A stretch of DNA of 64,000 nucleotides. Origin: Paracoccaceae bacterium. GTDB lineage: Bacteria > Pseudomonadota > Alphaproteobacteria > Rhodobacterales > Rhodobacteraceae. The position numbers and the translations under genes are program-made. Positions 1 to 8,443 of the stretch are shown in pieces. The notes below the pieces were generated by a model. It did no database searches. It had not been told where the DNA came from and saw only the letters and a list, made by a program, of their open reading frames with translations. Positions within the stretch are counted from its first letter, which is position 1. Every line of letters begins with the position of its first letter. Location of the stretch: NCBI GenBank assembly GCA_024636555.1, contig JAGXGW010000016.1:59848-123847 (forward strand), written 5' to 3'.

Positions 1-2
1 CA

Positions 3-857
3 GACATATCCGCCCCCGCGACACCGTTGCCGGCCACGACAGTGGCATCGCGTAGCAATCCCGTGCATGCGCGTCCTGCGATCGAGTTGCAGGATGCCTC
101 GGTGATCTTCGGAAAGGGCGATCAGGCGGTCACAGCCTTGACGCCGACGACGCTGAAAATGGAGCGCGGCGACTTTCTGGCACTTGTCGGCCCTTCGGGT
201 TGCGGCAAGTCCACGATCCTGCGCCTGGCCAGCAACCTGATCCAGCCCTCGTCGGGCAATGTCCTGCTGGGTGGGCGCGAGGCAGCAGCGAAAGAGCTTC
301 GCATCGGCATGGCGTTCCAGAACCCCACGATGCTGCCTTGGCGGAGCATCGAGAAGAACGTGATGCTGCCGCTCAAGATCGTCGAGCCGTTCAAACGCAC
401 GTTCCAGCGTGACCGCAAAGGCGCCTACCGCGACCGCGTCCATGCGCTGCTGGAACAGGTGGGCCTCAAGGATTTCGCGGGGCATTTCCCGTGGCAACTG
501 TCGGGCGGTATGCTGCAGCGCGCCAACCTGTGCCGTGCACTGATCCACGATCCGGACCTGCTGCTGCTGGACGAGCCTTTCGGCGCGCTGGACCAGTTCA
601 CCCGCGAGGAACTCTGGCAGGTTCTGCAAGACCTCTATCTCGACCGCCAGCCCACCGTGCTGCTGGTCACCCATGACCTGCGCGAGGCCGGATTTCTGGC
701 CCGCCGCATCTGCGTGATGAGCGCGCGGCCCGGCCGGGTCATCTCGGACAGGGCCGTCACCATGCCACAGCCGCGAGACATCAGCGTGATCTACAGCCCC
801 GACTTCGTGGAAATGACCCAAGGCCTGCGCGAACTGATCGCCCAGATCCGCAAATGA
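3..857 (+). CDS. NitT/TauT-family ABC transporter ATP-binding protein (5' end cut by window edge)
   Basis: ATPase of an ABC importer of the SsuB/TauB class, energising uptake through the permease that follows. Numbered from an internal TTG at 27, the protein shows a Walker A motif GPSGCGKS at about 55-62, a Q-loop Gln near 98, the signature LSGGM at 158-162, Walker B ending LLLLDE at about 183, and the switch His at 216. All catalytic elements are intact. The frame stays open to the left edge and the TTG has no ribosome binding site, so the real start is probably just outside the window. The permease starts 37 bases downstream and the binding protein follows it, giving the usual three-gene order. 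Confidence 0.9.
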   Translation, partial: DISAPATPLPATTVASRSNPVHARPAIELQDASVIFGKGDQAVTALTPTTLKMERGDFLALVGPSGCGKSTILRLASNLIQPSSGNVLLGGREAAAKELRIGMAFQNPTMLPWRSIEKNVMLPLKIVEPFKRTFQRDRKGAYRDRVHALLEQVGLKDFAGHFPWQLSGGMLQRANLCRALIHDPDLLLLDEPFGALDQFTREELWQVLQDLYLDRQPTVLLVTHDLREAGFLARRICVMSARPGRVISDRAVTMPQPRDISVIYSPDFVEMTQGLRELIAQIRK

Positions 858-894
858 TGCCGCCCCGCACTCTTTCGAAAGCAAAGGTTGCCCC

Positions 895-1668
895 ATGACT
901 GAGACCAACAAGATACGCTCCATGTCTTTCAGCCTGATCCTGGGGTTCTTCCTGATGTGGGAAGTCCTGTGCATCATGCTGAATGTCTCTGACCTGATCC
1001 TGCCGCGCCCGTCGGAAATAGCGGTTACGTTGTGGACACGTTTCCCGGTGCTCTGGCCGCATATCCTGCAAACGCTCTATTCCACGCTGACAGGCTTTTC
1101 CCTGGGCGTGATCATCGGTGTCTCCATCGGTGTGCTGATCGGCACATCGCGGGTTGCCTATGGCGTGGCCTATCCGCTGCTGGTGGGCTTTTCCTCCATT
1201 CCCAAGGTCGCCGTGGTGCCGATTTTCGTGCTCTGGTTCGGCTCGGGCACCACGCCCGCGATCCTGACCGCGATGGTGATCTGCGTCTTTCCCATCGTGG
1301 TGAATATCTCGACCGGTCTGGCGACAACCGAACCAGATCTCGAGGACGTTCTCAAGACGCTGGGCGCCTCCAAGTCCGAGATCCTTTGGAACGTCGGCCT
1401 GCCGCGCACGATGCCCTATTTCTTCGCCTCGCTGAAGGTGGCGATCACCCTGTCTTTCGTGGGTGCCGTGCTGTCCGAAACCGTGGCCTCCAACCGTGGC
1501 ATCGGCAATGTGATGATGACGGCCTCATCCAATTTCCAGGTCTCGCTCGTCTTTGCGGGGCTGATCGTTCTGGCGCTCATGGGCGTCGCGCTCTACGCGT
1601 TTTTCTCCTTTCTCGAATCCCGTGTGACCGGCTGGGCCACACGCGGCAACGACATCGCCGTCACCTGA
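895..1668 (+). CDS. NitT/TauT-family ABC transporter permease
   Basis: Inner-membrane permease of the BPD_transp_1 family (SsuC/TauC class), 257 residues, normal length for a single permease that works as a homodimer. It has about six hydrophobic segments; the EAA cytoplasmic loop lies around residues 150-170 (TLGASKSEILWNVGLP), where the ATPase docks. It sits between the ATPase gene and the periplasmic binding-protein gene, so the three form one importer. The substrate cannot be read from the permease. Confidence 0.9.
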   Translation: MTETNKIRSMSFSLILGFFLMWEVLCIMLNVSDLILPRPSEIAVTLWTRFPVLWPHILQTLYSTLTGFSLGVIIGVSIGVLIGTSRVAYGVAYPLLVGFSSIPKVAVVPIFVLWFGSGTTPAILTAMVICVFPIVVNISTGLATTEPDLEDVLKTLGASKSEILWNVGLPRTMPYFFASLKVAITLSFVGAVLSETVASNRGIGNVMMTASSNFQVSLVFAGLIVLALMGVALYAFFSFLESRVTGWATRGNDIAVT

Positions 1669-1709
1669 TTTTCCCCTCCCCAGAAACCGCCAACCAAAGG
1701 ATTATTCCC

Positions 1710-2735
1710 ATGAAAACTGCTGTATTCGGGGCTGTAATCGCCCTTGTCGCCGGCCTGTCGCCCGCTTGGGCAGAGACCGATATCCGCTTCACGCTGGGCT
1801 GGAAAACCCAAGGCTCCGACGCGCCGTTCCTGCTGGCGCAGAGCAAGGGCTATTTTGCCAAGGAGGGGCTGAACGTCACCATCGACCAGGGCGAAGGCTC
1901 TGCCGCCACGGTCACGCGGATCATGGGCGGGGCCTATGATGCAGGCTTCGGCGATATCAACGCCATCATCCAGAACGCTGCGCAGCGCCCCGGCGAGGCA
2001 CCCGTGATGGTCTACCAGTTGTGGAACCGCCCGCCCTTCGCGATTGTGACGCCGAAATCCTCGGGGATCGAAAAGCCCGCCGATTTCGAAGGCCGCACGC
2101 TGGGCGGCGCACAGGGCACGCCCACGACACGCCTGTTCCCGGTCTTTGCCGAGTTGAACGGCATCGACATGGACAAGGTCGCGCAGGAAAACATGGCCCC
2201 CAACCTGCAAGAGCCGATGCTGATCCGCGGTGACATCGACGGCGCCTTCGTCTTCACCATCACAAGCTGGTTCAATCTGATCGCCAACCGTCAGGACCCC
2301 GCCAATGATTATAACTGGTTCCAGTTCGAGGATTACGGCATGGACCTTTATTCCAACGGTCTGATGGTGTCGCGCGCGCTGATGGCTGACAACCCCGAAG
2401 CTGTCGCGGGCCTTGTGCGCGCTGTGAACCGCGCGACGCTGGAAATCGCCAAGGATCAGGATGCGGCGATGGACGCGGTGATGGCCTTCGACAATCTGGT
2501 CGACAAGGACAACGAGCGTGCGCGTCTCAACTTTGCGCTGACCAACCTGATGAACGCGCCCGAGACCGACGCGATCGGCATGGGCGATCTGGTCGACGAA
2601 CGCCTGACCCGCTCGATCGGGATCGTGGCGCAGGGTTACGGTCTGGAACGTCTGCCCGAAGCCTCCGAGATCTTTGACCGCAGCTTCCTGCCGCCGTTGG
2701 AAGAGCGGGCCTTCGCTGTTGAGATCATGAACTGA
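1710..2735 (+). CDS. NitT/TauT-family ABC transporter substrate-binding protein
   Basis: Periplasmic binding protein of the NMT1/TauA-like fold, 341 residues. A Sec signal peptide ends near residue 22 (AGLSPAWA, then ETDIRF). The mature start, strand-like TLGWKTQGSDAPFLLAQSKGYF, is typical of NMT1-type proteins for sulfonates, nitrate or pyrimidine-like compounds. I chose the ATG at 1710 because it creates the signal peptide; the frame is open much further upstream but only inside the permease gene. A strong hairpin follows the stop. The neighbours encode an amidohydrolase and an allantoinase-like protein, so a nitrogen heterocycle is a plausible ligand (inference). Confidence 0.88.
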   Translation: MKTAVFGAVIALVAGLSPAWAETDIRFTLGWKTQGSDAPFLLAQSKGYFAKEGLNVTIDQGEGSAATVTRIMGGAYDAGFGDINAIIQNAAQRPGEAPVMVYQLWNRPPFAIVTPKSSGIEKPADFEGRTLGGAQGTPTTRLFPVFAELNGIDMDKVAQENMAPNLQEPMLIRGDIDGAFVFTITSWFNLIANRQDPANDYNWFQFEDYGMDLYSNGLMVSRALMADNPEAVAGLVRAVNRATLEIAKDQDAAMDAVMAFDNLVDKDNERARLNFALTNLMNAPETDAIGMGDLVDERLTRSIGIVAQGYGLERLPEASEIFDRSFLPPLEERAFAVEIMN

Positions 2736-2750
2736 TCCTGCCCGCAGCAC

Positions 2751-2784
2751 ACGCGCGCCGGAGGGACTTTCCTTCGGCGCGCGT
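2751..2784 (+). terminator. Hairpin after the binding-protein gene (attenuator or RNA stabiliser)
   Basis: A perfect 10-bp stem is formed by bases 2751-2760 and 2775-2784, with an extra AGG/CCT pairing inside the loop. No T-run follows, so it may stabilise the upstream mRNA or partly terminate rather than act as a full terminator before the amidohydrolase gene. Confidence 0.55.
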
Positions 2785-2819
2785 CTCATTACCTCAAACA
2801 CCAACAACCGGATAGCCCC

Positions 2820-4289
2820 ATGCCCGCCTCCCAGACCTTGATCCGTGGTGGCCTCGTACTGGTCGGGAATGCGCGGTTCGAAGCTGTCTCCCTGCTGGTT
2901 GAAGACGGGCTAATCGCGGCCATCATCGATGGCGACGGCCCCGATGAGGTGCCCGTGATCGACGCGACGGGCCGCATCATCATTCCCGGTCTGGTCAATG
3001 GACACACGCATTCGCATGGCGCGCTTGGCCGCGGCGGTGTCGCGGATGATGCGACGTTGGAGACCTTTCTCGCCGGGGCCACCGCGCTGAACGGCCAGCG
3101 TAGCACCGACGATCTGCGCCTGTCCGCCCAGCTTTCCGCCGCCGAGATGATCCGCAAGGGCTGCACCGCCTGTTTCGATCTCAGCGGCGAGTTGCCCGGT
3201 CCCAGCGTGGCCGGCATCCACGCCGTGGCACAGGCCTATCACGACGCGGGAATGCGCGCCGTTGTTGCCCCGATGATCTCGGACCGCACGCTCTATCAGG
3301 CGCTGCCCGGTCTGCTGGAGGCCTTTCCCGAACCGATGCGCGCAGCACTTGCCGCAATCACCCTGCCGCCGTGGCAGCAGACCCTTGCCACGGTGCGCGA
3401 GGCGATCATGCGCTGGCCTGTCCCGATGACCCGCGTCCGCCCCGGCATCGGCCCCGCCATCCCCCTGCATTGCGCCGATGATTTCCTGACCGCCTGCGCC
3501 GCCCTTGCCGAGGAGCTTGACCTCTGCCTGCAAACCCATCTTGCCGAAACGCGGATGCAGCAGGTCGCCGCCCAAACCCGTTACGGCACCAGTCTGACCG
3601 CGCATCTCGACAGCCTCGGTCTGCTCTCGCCGCGCTTCAGCGGCGCGCATGGCGTCTGGCTTTCACCGGACGAGGCGCACAGGCTTGCCGCAAGCGGCGC
3701 AGGGATCGTGCATAACCCGATGAGCAATCTGCGCCTTGGTTCCGGCACCGCGCCCATGCGGATGCTTGCCGATGCGGGCGTTACGCTGGGTATCGGCACC
3801 GACGCCTCCAACACCTCCGATGGGCAGAACATGTTCGAGGCGACGCGCCTTGCCGCCACGCTCAGCCGCGCGGGGGCCGCACCCGCTGACCAGTGGATCA
3901 CCGTGCCCGAAGCCTTCCATATGGCAACGGAAGGCAGCGCGCGGATCATGGGGCTGGAGAACGTCGGCCGCATCGTTCCCGGCTGGGCCGCTGATCTGCT
4001 GTTTCTCGACCGCGACTATTGCCACTATGTGCCGTTGCGCGACGTGCTCTCGCAGATCGTGCTGGCCGAGAACGGTGCCGCCCTGCGCGAGGTGATGATC
4101 GACGGCCGGATCGTCTTGCGTGACAACCGCATCCTGACGCTGGACGAGCCTGCGCTTGCGCGACAGGCCCGCGCCGCCGCCGCCCGTCTTGATGCGGCCA
4201 ATACCGACGCCCGTCTCAAAAGCGAGGCTGCGGCCTGCGTGATCCGCAGCTTCTGCCACGCCGCTTGCACTGCCCACACCCACACCTGA
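2820..4289 (+). CDS. Amidohydrolase-family metal-dependent hydrolase/deaminase
   Basis: Cytoplasmic member of the amidohydrolase superfamily (cytosine deaminase / TrzA-AtzA / MtaD-like subtype), 489 residues. The beta-barrel metal site is readable: HxH at residues 62 and 64, His240 with catalytic Glu243 in a THLAE motif, His277 in GAHGVW, and Asp328 in GTDAS. This pattern is typical of enzymes that deaminate or dechlorinate N-heterocyclic rings through a single Zn or Fe ion. The gene follows the ABC importer and precedes an NTF2-like and a PuuE-like gene, so its substrate is probably what the transporter brings in. The substrate itself cannot be read from sequence. Confidence 0.85.
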   Translation: MPASQTLIRGGLVLVGNARFEAVSLLVEDGLIAAIIDGDGPDEVPVIDATGRIIIPGLVNGHTHSHGALGRGGVADDATLETFLAGATALNGQRSTDDLRLSAQLSAAEMIRKGCTACFDLSGELPGPSVAGIHAVAQAYHDAGMRAVVAPMISDRTLYQALPGLLEAFPEPMRAALAAITLPPWQQTLATVREAIMRWPVPMTRVRPGIGPAIPLHCADDFLTACAALAEELDLCLQTHLAETRMQQVAAQTRYGTSLTAHLDSLGLLSPRFSGAHGVWLSPDEAHRLAASGAGIVHNPMSNLRLGSGTAPMRMLADAGVTLGIGTDASNTSDGQNMFEATRLAATLSRAGAAPADQWITVPEAFHMATEGSARIMGLENVGRIVPGWAADLLFLDRDYCHYVPLRDVLSQIVLAENGAALREVMIDGRIVLRDNRILTLDEPALARQARAAAARLDAANTDARLKSEAAACVIRSFCHAACTAHTHT

Positions 4290-4301
4290 ACGAGGTACCC
4301 C

Positions 4302-4727
4302 ATGGACCAACGCTCCGATCCCCTCACCGCCGCGAAAGCCATTGTCGAGGCTTATCTCGAACGCTCCATGGTTCCTGATCCCGAGGGTGCCTCGGCCTAT
4401 CTTGCACCCGATTTCGATCTGGTCTTCACCGGCGGGCGCAAATTTGCAGGCCCGTCCGAAAGCGCCGCCTTCAACGCCAAACGCTACGCTTGGGTCAAAA
4501 AACGCTTTTTGCGCACAGATGCCGCGCTGGATGCGGAAACCGGCGATGTCCATGTCTACAACACCGGCCATCTGTACGGTGAATGGCATGATGGCACCCC
4601 GTTCGAAACCAATCGCTATATGGACAAATTCATCGTGCGCGACGGCAAGCTGATCCGCACCGATGTCTGGAACGACAGCGCCGAGATCCTGCTGCACAAG
4701 GCAGGGCTGGCCGAGGCGGAGCTGTAA
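4302..4727 (+). CDS. NTF2-like (SnoaL-type) small protein
   Basis: A 141-residue protein with the pattern of the NTF2/SnoaL cone fold: an N-terminal helix pair (AAKAIVEAYLERSM), a segment DFDLVFTGGRKFAG, and C-terminal strands ending in YMDKFIVRDGKLIRTDVWND, characteristic of nuclear transport factor 2 family proteins. Such proteins are isomerases, hydratases or ligand-binding helpers. A ribosome binding site GAGG precedes the ATG. It lies 12 bases after the amidohydrolase and 2 bases before the deacetylase-like gene, so it is translationally linked and likely handles an intermediate of the same pathway (inference). Confidence 0.72.
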   Translation: MDQRSDPLTAAKAIVEAYLERSMVPDPEGASAYLAPDFDLVFTGGRKFAGPSESAAFNAKRYAWVKKRFLRTDAALDAETGDVHVYNTGHLYGEWHDGTPFETNRYMDKFIVRDGKLIRTDVWNDSAEILLHKAGLAEAEL

Positions 4728-4729
4728 CC

Positions 4730-5614
4730 ATGCTGCCGGATCACGACCGCTACGATTACGTCCCCATCACGCAGCGCGCCGATTACAACTGGCCGAATGG
4801 TGCCCGGTTGGCGGTCTATATCGGGCTGAACCTCGAACATTTCGCCTTTGGTGAGGGGCTTGGGGCCGAACTGGCCCCGGGCGGTCCGCAACCCGATGTG
4901 CTTAACTACGCCTGGCGCGATTATGGCAACAGGGTCGGCGCGTGGCGGATGCGGGACATGTTCGATGCGCTTGATTTGCCCGCCAGCGTTCTGGCCAATT
5001 CCGCCATGTATGGCTATGCGCCCGAGCTTATGGCCGCTTTCCAGGCGCGTGGCGACGAGGTGGTCGGCCACGGCCGCAGCAACGCCGAACGCCAGAGCAT
5101 TCTCGACGAGGCCGCCGAGACGCAATTGATCGCCGAGGCGACCGATGCGATCACCCGCGCCGAGGGCAAGACGCCCAAGGGATGGCTCTCGCCATGGATC
5201 GCCGAAAGCCGCGTCACGCCCGATCTGCTGGCCGAGGCGGGCTATGGCTACACGCTGAACTGGTGCATGGATGACCAGCCGGTCTGGATGCGGACACGTG
5301 CAGGGCGGCTGCTGGCGGTCCCCTATCCGCAAGAGGTCAACGACATCCCGTCAATCGTGGCGCGCAAGGACGGCGCCGCGCAATTCGCCGATATGATCAT
5401 CGACAATTTCGACGAGATGCTGGAGCAGTCCCGGCATCAACCGCTTGTCATGGGCATTGCGCTGCATCCCTATCTGGTCGGCCAGCCCTACCGCCTGCGC
5501 CACCTGCGCCGCGCGTTGACCCATATCGCAGCTCATCGCGACCGGATCTGGCTGACCCGCGCAGGCGATATACACGCCTATTGCCGTGACGAGATCCCCG
5601 ATCTGATCGCCTAG
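4730..5614 (+). CDS. Polysaccharide deacetylase-family protein, PuuE/allantoinase-like
   Basis: A 294-residue NodB-fold protein without signal peptide, so cytoplasmic. It resembles the PuuE branch (allantoinase / chitin-deacetylase-like amidases) rather than cell-wall deacetylases: the first motif reads GLNLEHF instead of TFDD, and the second is VGHGRSNAE with a single conserved His, followed by PKGWLSPW and LGYTLNW-like segments. PuuE-type enzymes hydrolyse cyclic amides such as allantoin. Being last in the importer-amidohydrolase-NTF2 operon, it is a good candidate for the ring-opening step. A weak CCGCAT/ATGCGG hairpin lies at 5617-5634 after the stop, without a T-run. Confidence 0.78.
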   Translation: MLPDHDRYDYVPITQRADYNWPNGARLAVYIGLNLEHFAFGEGLGAELAPGGPQPDVLNYAWRDYGNRVGAWRMRDMFDALDLPASVLANSAMYGYAPELMAAFQARGDEVVGHGRSNAERQSILDEAAETQLIAEATDAITRAEGKTPKGWLSPWIAESRVTPDLLAEAGYGYTLNWCMDDQPVWMRTRAGRLLAVPYPQEVNDIPSIVARKDGAAQFADMIIDNFDEMLEQSRHQPLVMGIALHPYLVGQPYRLRHLRRALTHIAAHRDRIWLTRAGDIHAYCRDEIPDLIA

Positions 5615-6161
5615 CGCCGCATGCCCTGATGCGGGTGCGATCACGGTCAGGCAGGAGCCAGCCGATGCGTGTTCAAGGGGTGGCTATGCGTCGGATCGGA
5701 AGTGGGCTGAGAATCAATCCGCAGTCGCGGAATTAAATTCCGCACGCTTTGTTTCAGGTGCCTTTCCGATCATGTTTTCGGGCTGCCTTGCGCCGATCTC
5801 GCCAAAAATTGACGTTAGGTAACTTTTAGCCTGCAGCTGACAAACACTTTGCAGTTGCAGCGTAACTTGCGCGCCGAGGATCAAAAAAATGCTGCAAAGC
5901 CACATGACGCTAAGCGGCCCCTGCGCAACAAAATTTTCATCCAGAGCGCTTTGGCGCAATTAGCGGAAATGACACGTATTGCTGCGGGTGCGAAGAAAAC
6001 GGTGCCTTCCGGGGCCGCTGTGCCTGCCCGCAACGCTTGACCCGGCATGTCGGAACGCAACCGCAAATACTTGACTTTGAACAGGCTTGTGGAAGTTTCA
6101 AGGCACAGTTCGGTGGGCGGCATTGCGATACCGCCGCGAAACTGCACAGGGAGGATAAAAA
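5615..6161. other. 547-base intergenic region upstream of the livJ-like gene
   Basis: No credible gene is present; the short open frames here lack ribosome binding sites and family resemblance. The region is noticeably richer in A+T than the flanking genes. It holds a perfect 17-base palindrome at 5727-5743 (annotated separately) and presumably the promoter of the branched-chain-type transporter operon. A TTGACT at 6071-6076 could be a -35 element, but no convincing -10 follows. The ribosome binding site AGGAGG lies a few bases before the ATG at 6162. Confidence 0.6.
5727..5743. promoter_or_regulatory. 17-base perfect palindrome, candidate operator
   Basis: GCGGAATT-A-AATTCCGC reads identically on both strands around a central A. 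It lies about 110 bases after the deacetylase-like gene and about 420 bases before the livJ-like gene. The length and perfect symmetry suit a dimeric repressor or activator site. No regulator gene is adjacent, so the cognate factor is unknown. Confidence 0.4.
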
Positions 6162-7406
6162 ATGCGCAAGACAACAAAGTTCGGCCTGACCACGGCAATT
6201 GCCCTGATCATGGGAAGTACAGCGGCCTTTGCCGAGACCGTCAAGATCGCCTTCATCGATCCGCTGTCGGGACCGTTTGCAGCAACCGGCACCAACGGTC
6301 TGCACCAGTACGAATTCGCGGTCGAGAAACTGGTGAACGAACAAGGGGGCGTTCTGGGAGGGACCAAGTTCGAGATCCTGCCATATGACAACAAGACCAG
6401 CCCGCAGGAATCGCTGGTGCAGTTGCAGGTCGCCATTGATCAGGGCGCGAAATACATCGTGCAGGGCAACAGCTCGGGCGTGGCCCACGCGCTGACGGAC
6501 GCCATCAACAAGCACAACCGCCGCAATCCGGACCGGCGGGTGCTGTTTCTCAACTATTCGGCCGTCGATCCGGCGCTGACCAATGATGCCTGCAATTTCT
6601 GGCACTTCCGCTTCGACGCCAATGCCGACATGAAGATGGACGCCCTGACCGATGTCATTGCACAGGACCCGTCAATCGAGAAAGTCTACATCATCGGGCA
6701 GGACTACAGCTTTGGTCAGGCCGTCTCGGCTGCGGCCAATGCGATGCTGGCAGAGAAGCGTGACGATATCGAAGTCGTCGGCGACGAGTTGCATCCGATC
6801 GGGAAGATTCAGGATTTCACGCCCTACGCGCGCAAGATCGTCGCCTCTGGCGCTGATGCGGTGATCACCGGCAACTGGGGGTCGGACATGCTGGGCCTTG
6901 GCCGGGCGGTCCTCGAGAACGGATTCACCGGACCGATCTACACCTACTACGCCGCAGCAGACGGCATCACCGCCGCCTTTGGTGAAACCGGCAAGGGCAG
7001 CTTGCGGCTGGTGGCCGAAGGCCAGATCAACCCGCCTGCCTCGGAACGCGCTGTCGCCTACTACGAGGCGTTTCTGGCCAAGTACCCCGATGGCAACATC
7101 AGCCAGCCGCGCATCACCAACGTGATCGAAATGCTGGCCAAGGCAATCGAAGAGGCGGGCACCGCGGATGATGTGGTGGCCGTGGCCAAGGCGCTGGAAG
7201 GGATGGAGCATGACGGTCTGTGGGGTGGCAGCATGATGATGCGCCCCGAGGATCACCAGTTGATCCAGGACGTCCACATCCACGCGCATACCGACGAAAA
7301 CATCACCTTCGATTACGACAATTCGGGCTACGGCCTTGTGTCGGAATCGAACATCGTGATGGCCGGACTGGACAGCCCGACAACCTGCAAGATGGACCGC
7401 CCGTAA
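6162..7406 (+). CDS. Branched-chain amino acid-type ABC transporter substrate-binding protein
   Basis: Periplasmic type I binding protein (LivJ/Peripla_BP_6 class), 414 residues. The signal peptide ends at about residue 24 (MGSTAAFA, then ETVKIAFIDPLSG). The opening 'IAFIDPLSGPFAATG' and the central VYIIGQDYSFGQ and GADAVITGNWGSDM segments are typical of the family. The ribosome binding site is a strong AGGAGG. It heads a five-gene importer. LivJ homologues bind amino acids, amides, urea or aromatic acids, so the ligand stays open. A G+C-rich hairpin with a T-rich tail follows the stop. Confidence 0.92.
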   Translation: MRKTTKFGLTTAIALIMGSTAAFAETVKIAFIDPLSGPFAATGTNGLHQYEFAVEKLVNEQGGVLGGTKFEILPYDNKTSPQESLVQLQVAIDQGAKYIVQGNSSGVAHALTDAINKHNRRNPDRRVLFLNYSAVDPALTNDACNFWHFRFDANADMKMDALTDVIAQDPSIEKVYIIGQDYSFGQAVSAAANAMLAEKRDDIEVVGDELHPIGKIQDFTPYARKIVASGADAVITGNWGSDMLGLGRAVLENGFTGPIYTYYAAADGITAAFGETGKGSLRLVAEGQINPPASERAVAYYEAFLAKYPDGNISQPRITNVIEMLAKAIEEAGTADDVVAVAKALEGMEHDGLWGGSMMMRPEDHQLIQDVHIHAHTDENITFDYDNSGYGLVSESNIVMAGLDSPTTCKMDRP

Positions 7407-7416
7407 ATCAGGGCGG

Positions 7417-7444
7417 CGGCCCCTGTCCCGTCTGAGCGGGGCCG
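7417..7444 (+). terminator. Hairpin between livJ-like and livH-like genes
   Basis: CGGCCCC at 7417-7423 pairs with GGGGCCG at 7438-7444, and the downstream sequence is pyrimidine-rich (CCTTTCCTTCTTT). This suits a partial terminator that lowers permease relative to binding-protein expression. Confidence 0.6.
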
Positions 7445-7486
7445 GGGCCTTTCCTTCTTTGTCGATGTGACCGGAACGGAGGGGCA

Positions 7487-8443
7487 ATGGACCTTATTTT
7501 TGTAAACCTGATCGACGGGCTTGTGACCGGATTGCTTCTGTTCATGCTCTCGGCGGGTCTGACTCTTATCTTCTCGATGATGGGCGTTCTGAATTTCGCA
7601 CATGCCAGCTTCTACATGCTGGGGGCCTATTTTGCTTATCAGATCAGCCTCGCAATGGGGTTCTGGATGGGCTTGCTGCTGGCGCCGATCATCGTCGGTG
7701 TGCTTGGTGCCGGTGTCGAGCGATACGGCTTGCGGCGTGTCCACCAATACGGGCACGTGCCCGAACTTATTTTCACCTTCGGACTGGCCCTGCTGATCGA
7801 GGAGATTGTGCAATTTATCTGGGGCAAGAACAACGTTGCCTATAATGCACCCGAAATACTGCAGTTCTCTGCCTTCGCCATCGCCGGAAACTCGATTCCG
7901 GCCTACAAGATTTTCATGATCTTCATCTCCGTCTCGATCTTTATCGGCTTGTTGTTCATCCTGACCCGAACCCGCATCGGCATGATCATCCAGGCTGCGC
8001 TCAGCTATCCGCGCACGGTCGAAGCGCTTGGCCATAACGTGCCGTTGATCTTCATGGGCGTGTTCGGTGTCGGCACCGGACTGGCGGGCGTGGCCGGTGT
8101 GATCGCAGGGCCGACGCTGGGAACCTTTCCGGGCATGGCTTTTGTGCTTGGATCAATCGTTTTCGTGACCATCGTCATCGGCGGGTTGGGCAGCTTGTGG
8201 GGCGCGCTGGTCGCATCGCTCCTGATCGGCTGGATCACCACCTTTGCCGCCTCCTACAACATCAGGTTCGAGGACATCCTGCTCTCTGTCGGTTTCTCGA
8301 TGCCCGAGAACATGGCGGAAAGCCCGTTCCGTGACATCTGGAACATGACGACCCCGCAGATCGGGCCGATCCTGCCCTATCTTCTGATGATCATCATCCT
8401 TGTGGTGCGACCGCACGGCCTGTTCGGAAAGCGCGACGCATGA
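7487..8443 (+). CDS. Branched-chain amino acid-type ABC transporter permease (LivH class)
   Basis: Integral inner-membrane permease, 318 residues with about eight hydrophobic segments, normal for LivH. Family marks are GLTLIFSMMGVLNFAHASFYMLGAY near the N-terminus and GTFPGMAFVLGSIVFVTIVIGGLGSLWGAL near residues 210-245. The start has a strong GGAGGGG ribosome binding site. It overlaps the next permease gene by 4 bases, so the two are translationally coupled. Confidence 0.92.
   Translation: MDLIFVNLIDGLVTGLLLFMLSAGLTLIFSMMGVLNFAHASFYMLGAYFAYQISLAMGFWMGLLLAPIIVGVLGAGVERYGLRRVHQYGHVPELIFTFGLALLIEEIVQFIWGKNNVAYNAPEILQFSAFAIAGNSIPAYKIFMIFISVSIFIGLLFILTRTRIGMIIQAALSYPRTVEALGHNVPLIFMGVFGVGTGLAGVAGVIAGPTLGTFPGMAFVLGSIVFVTIVIGGLGSLWGALVASLLIGWITTFAASYNIRFEDILLSVGFSMPENMAESPFRDIWNMTTPQIGPILPYLLMIIILVVRPHGLFGKRDA

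Noticed and set aside
1032..1709. Long upstream extension of the NMT1-type binding-protein frame through the permease gene
   Set aside because: The extension is an out-of-frame reading of the permease; the ATG at 1710 creates a proper signal peptide.
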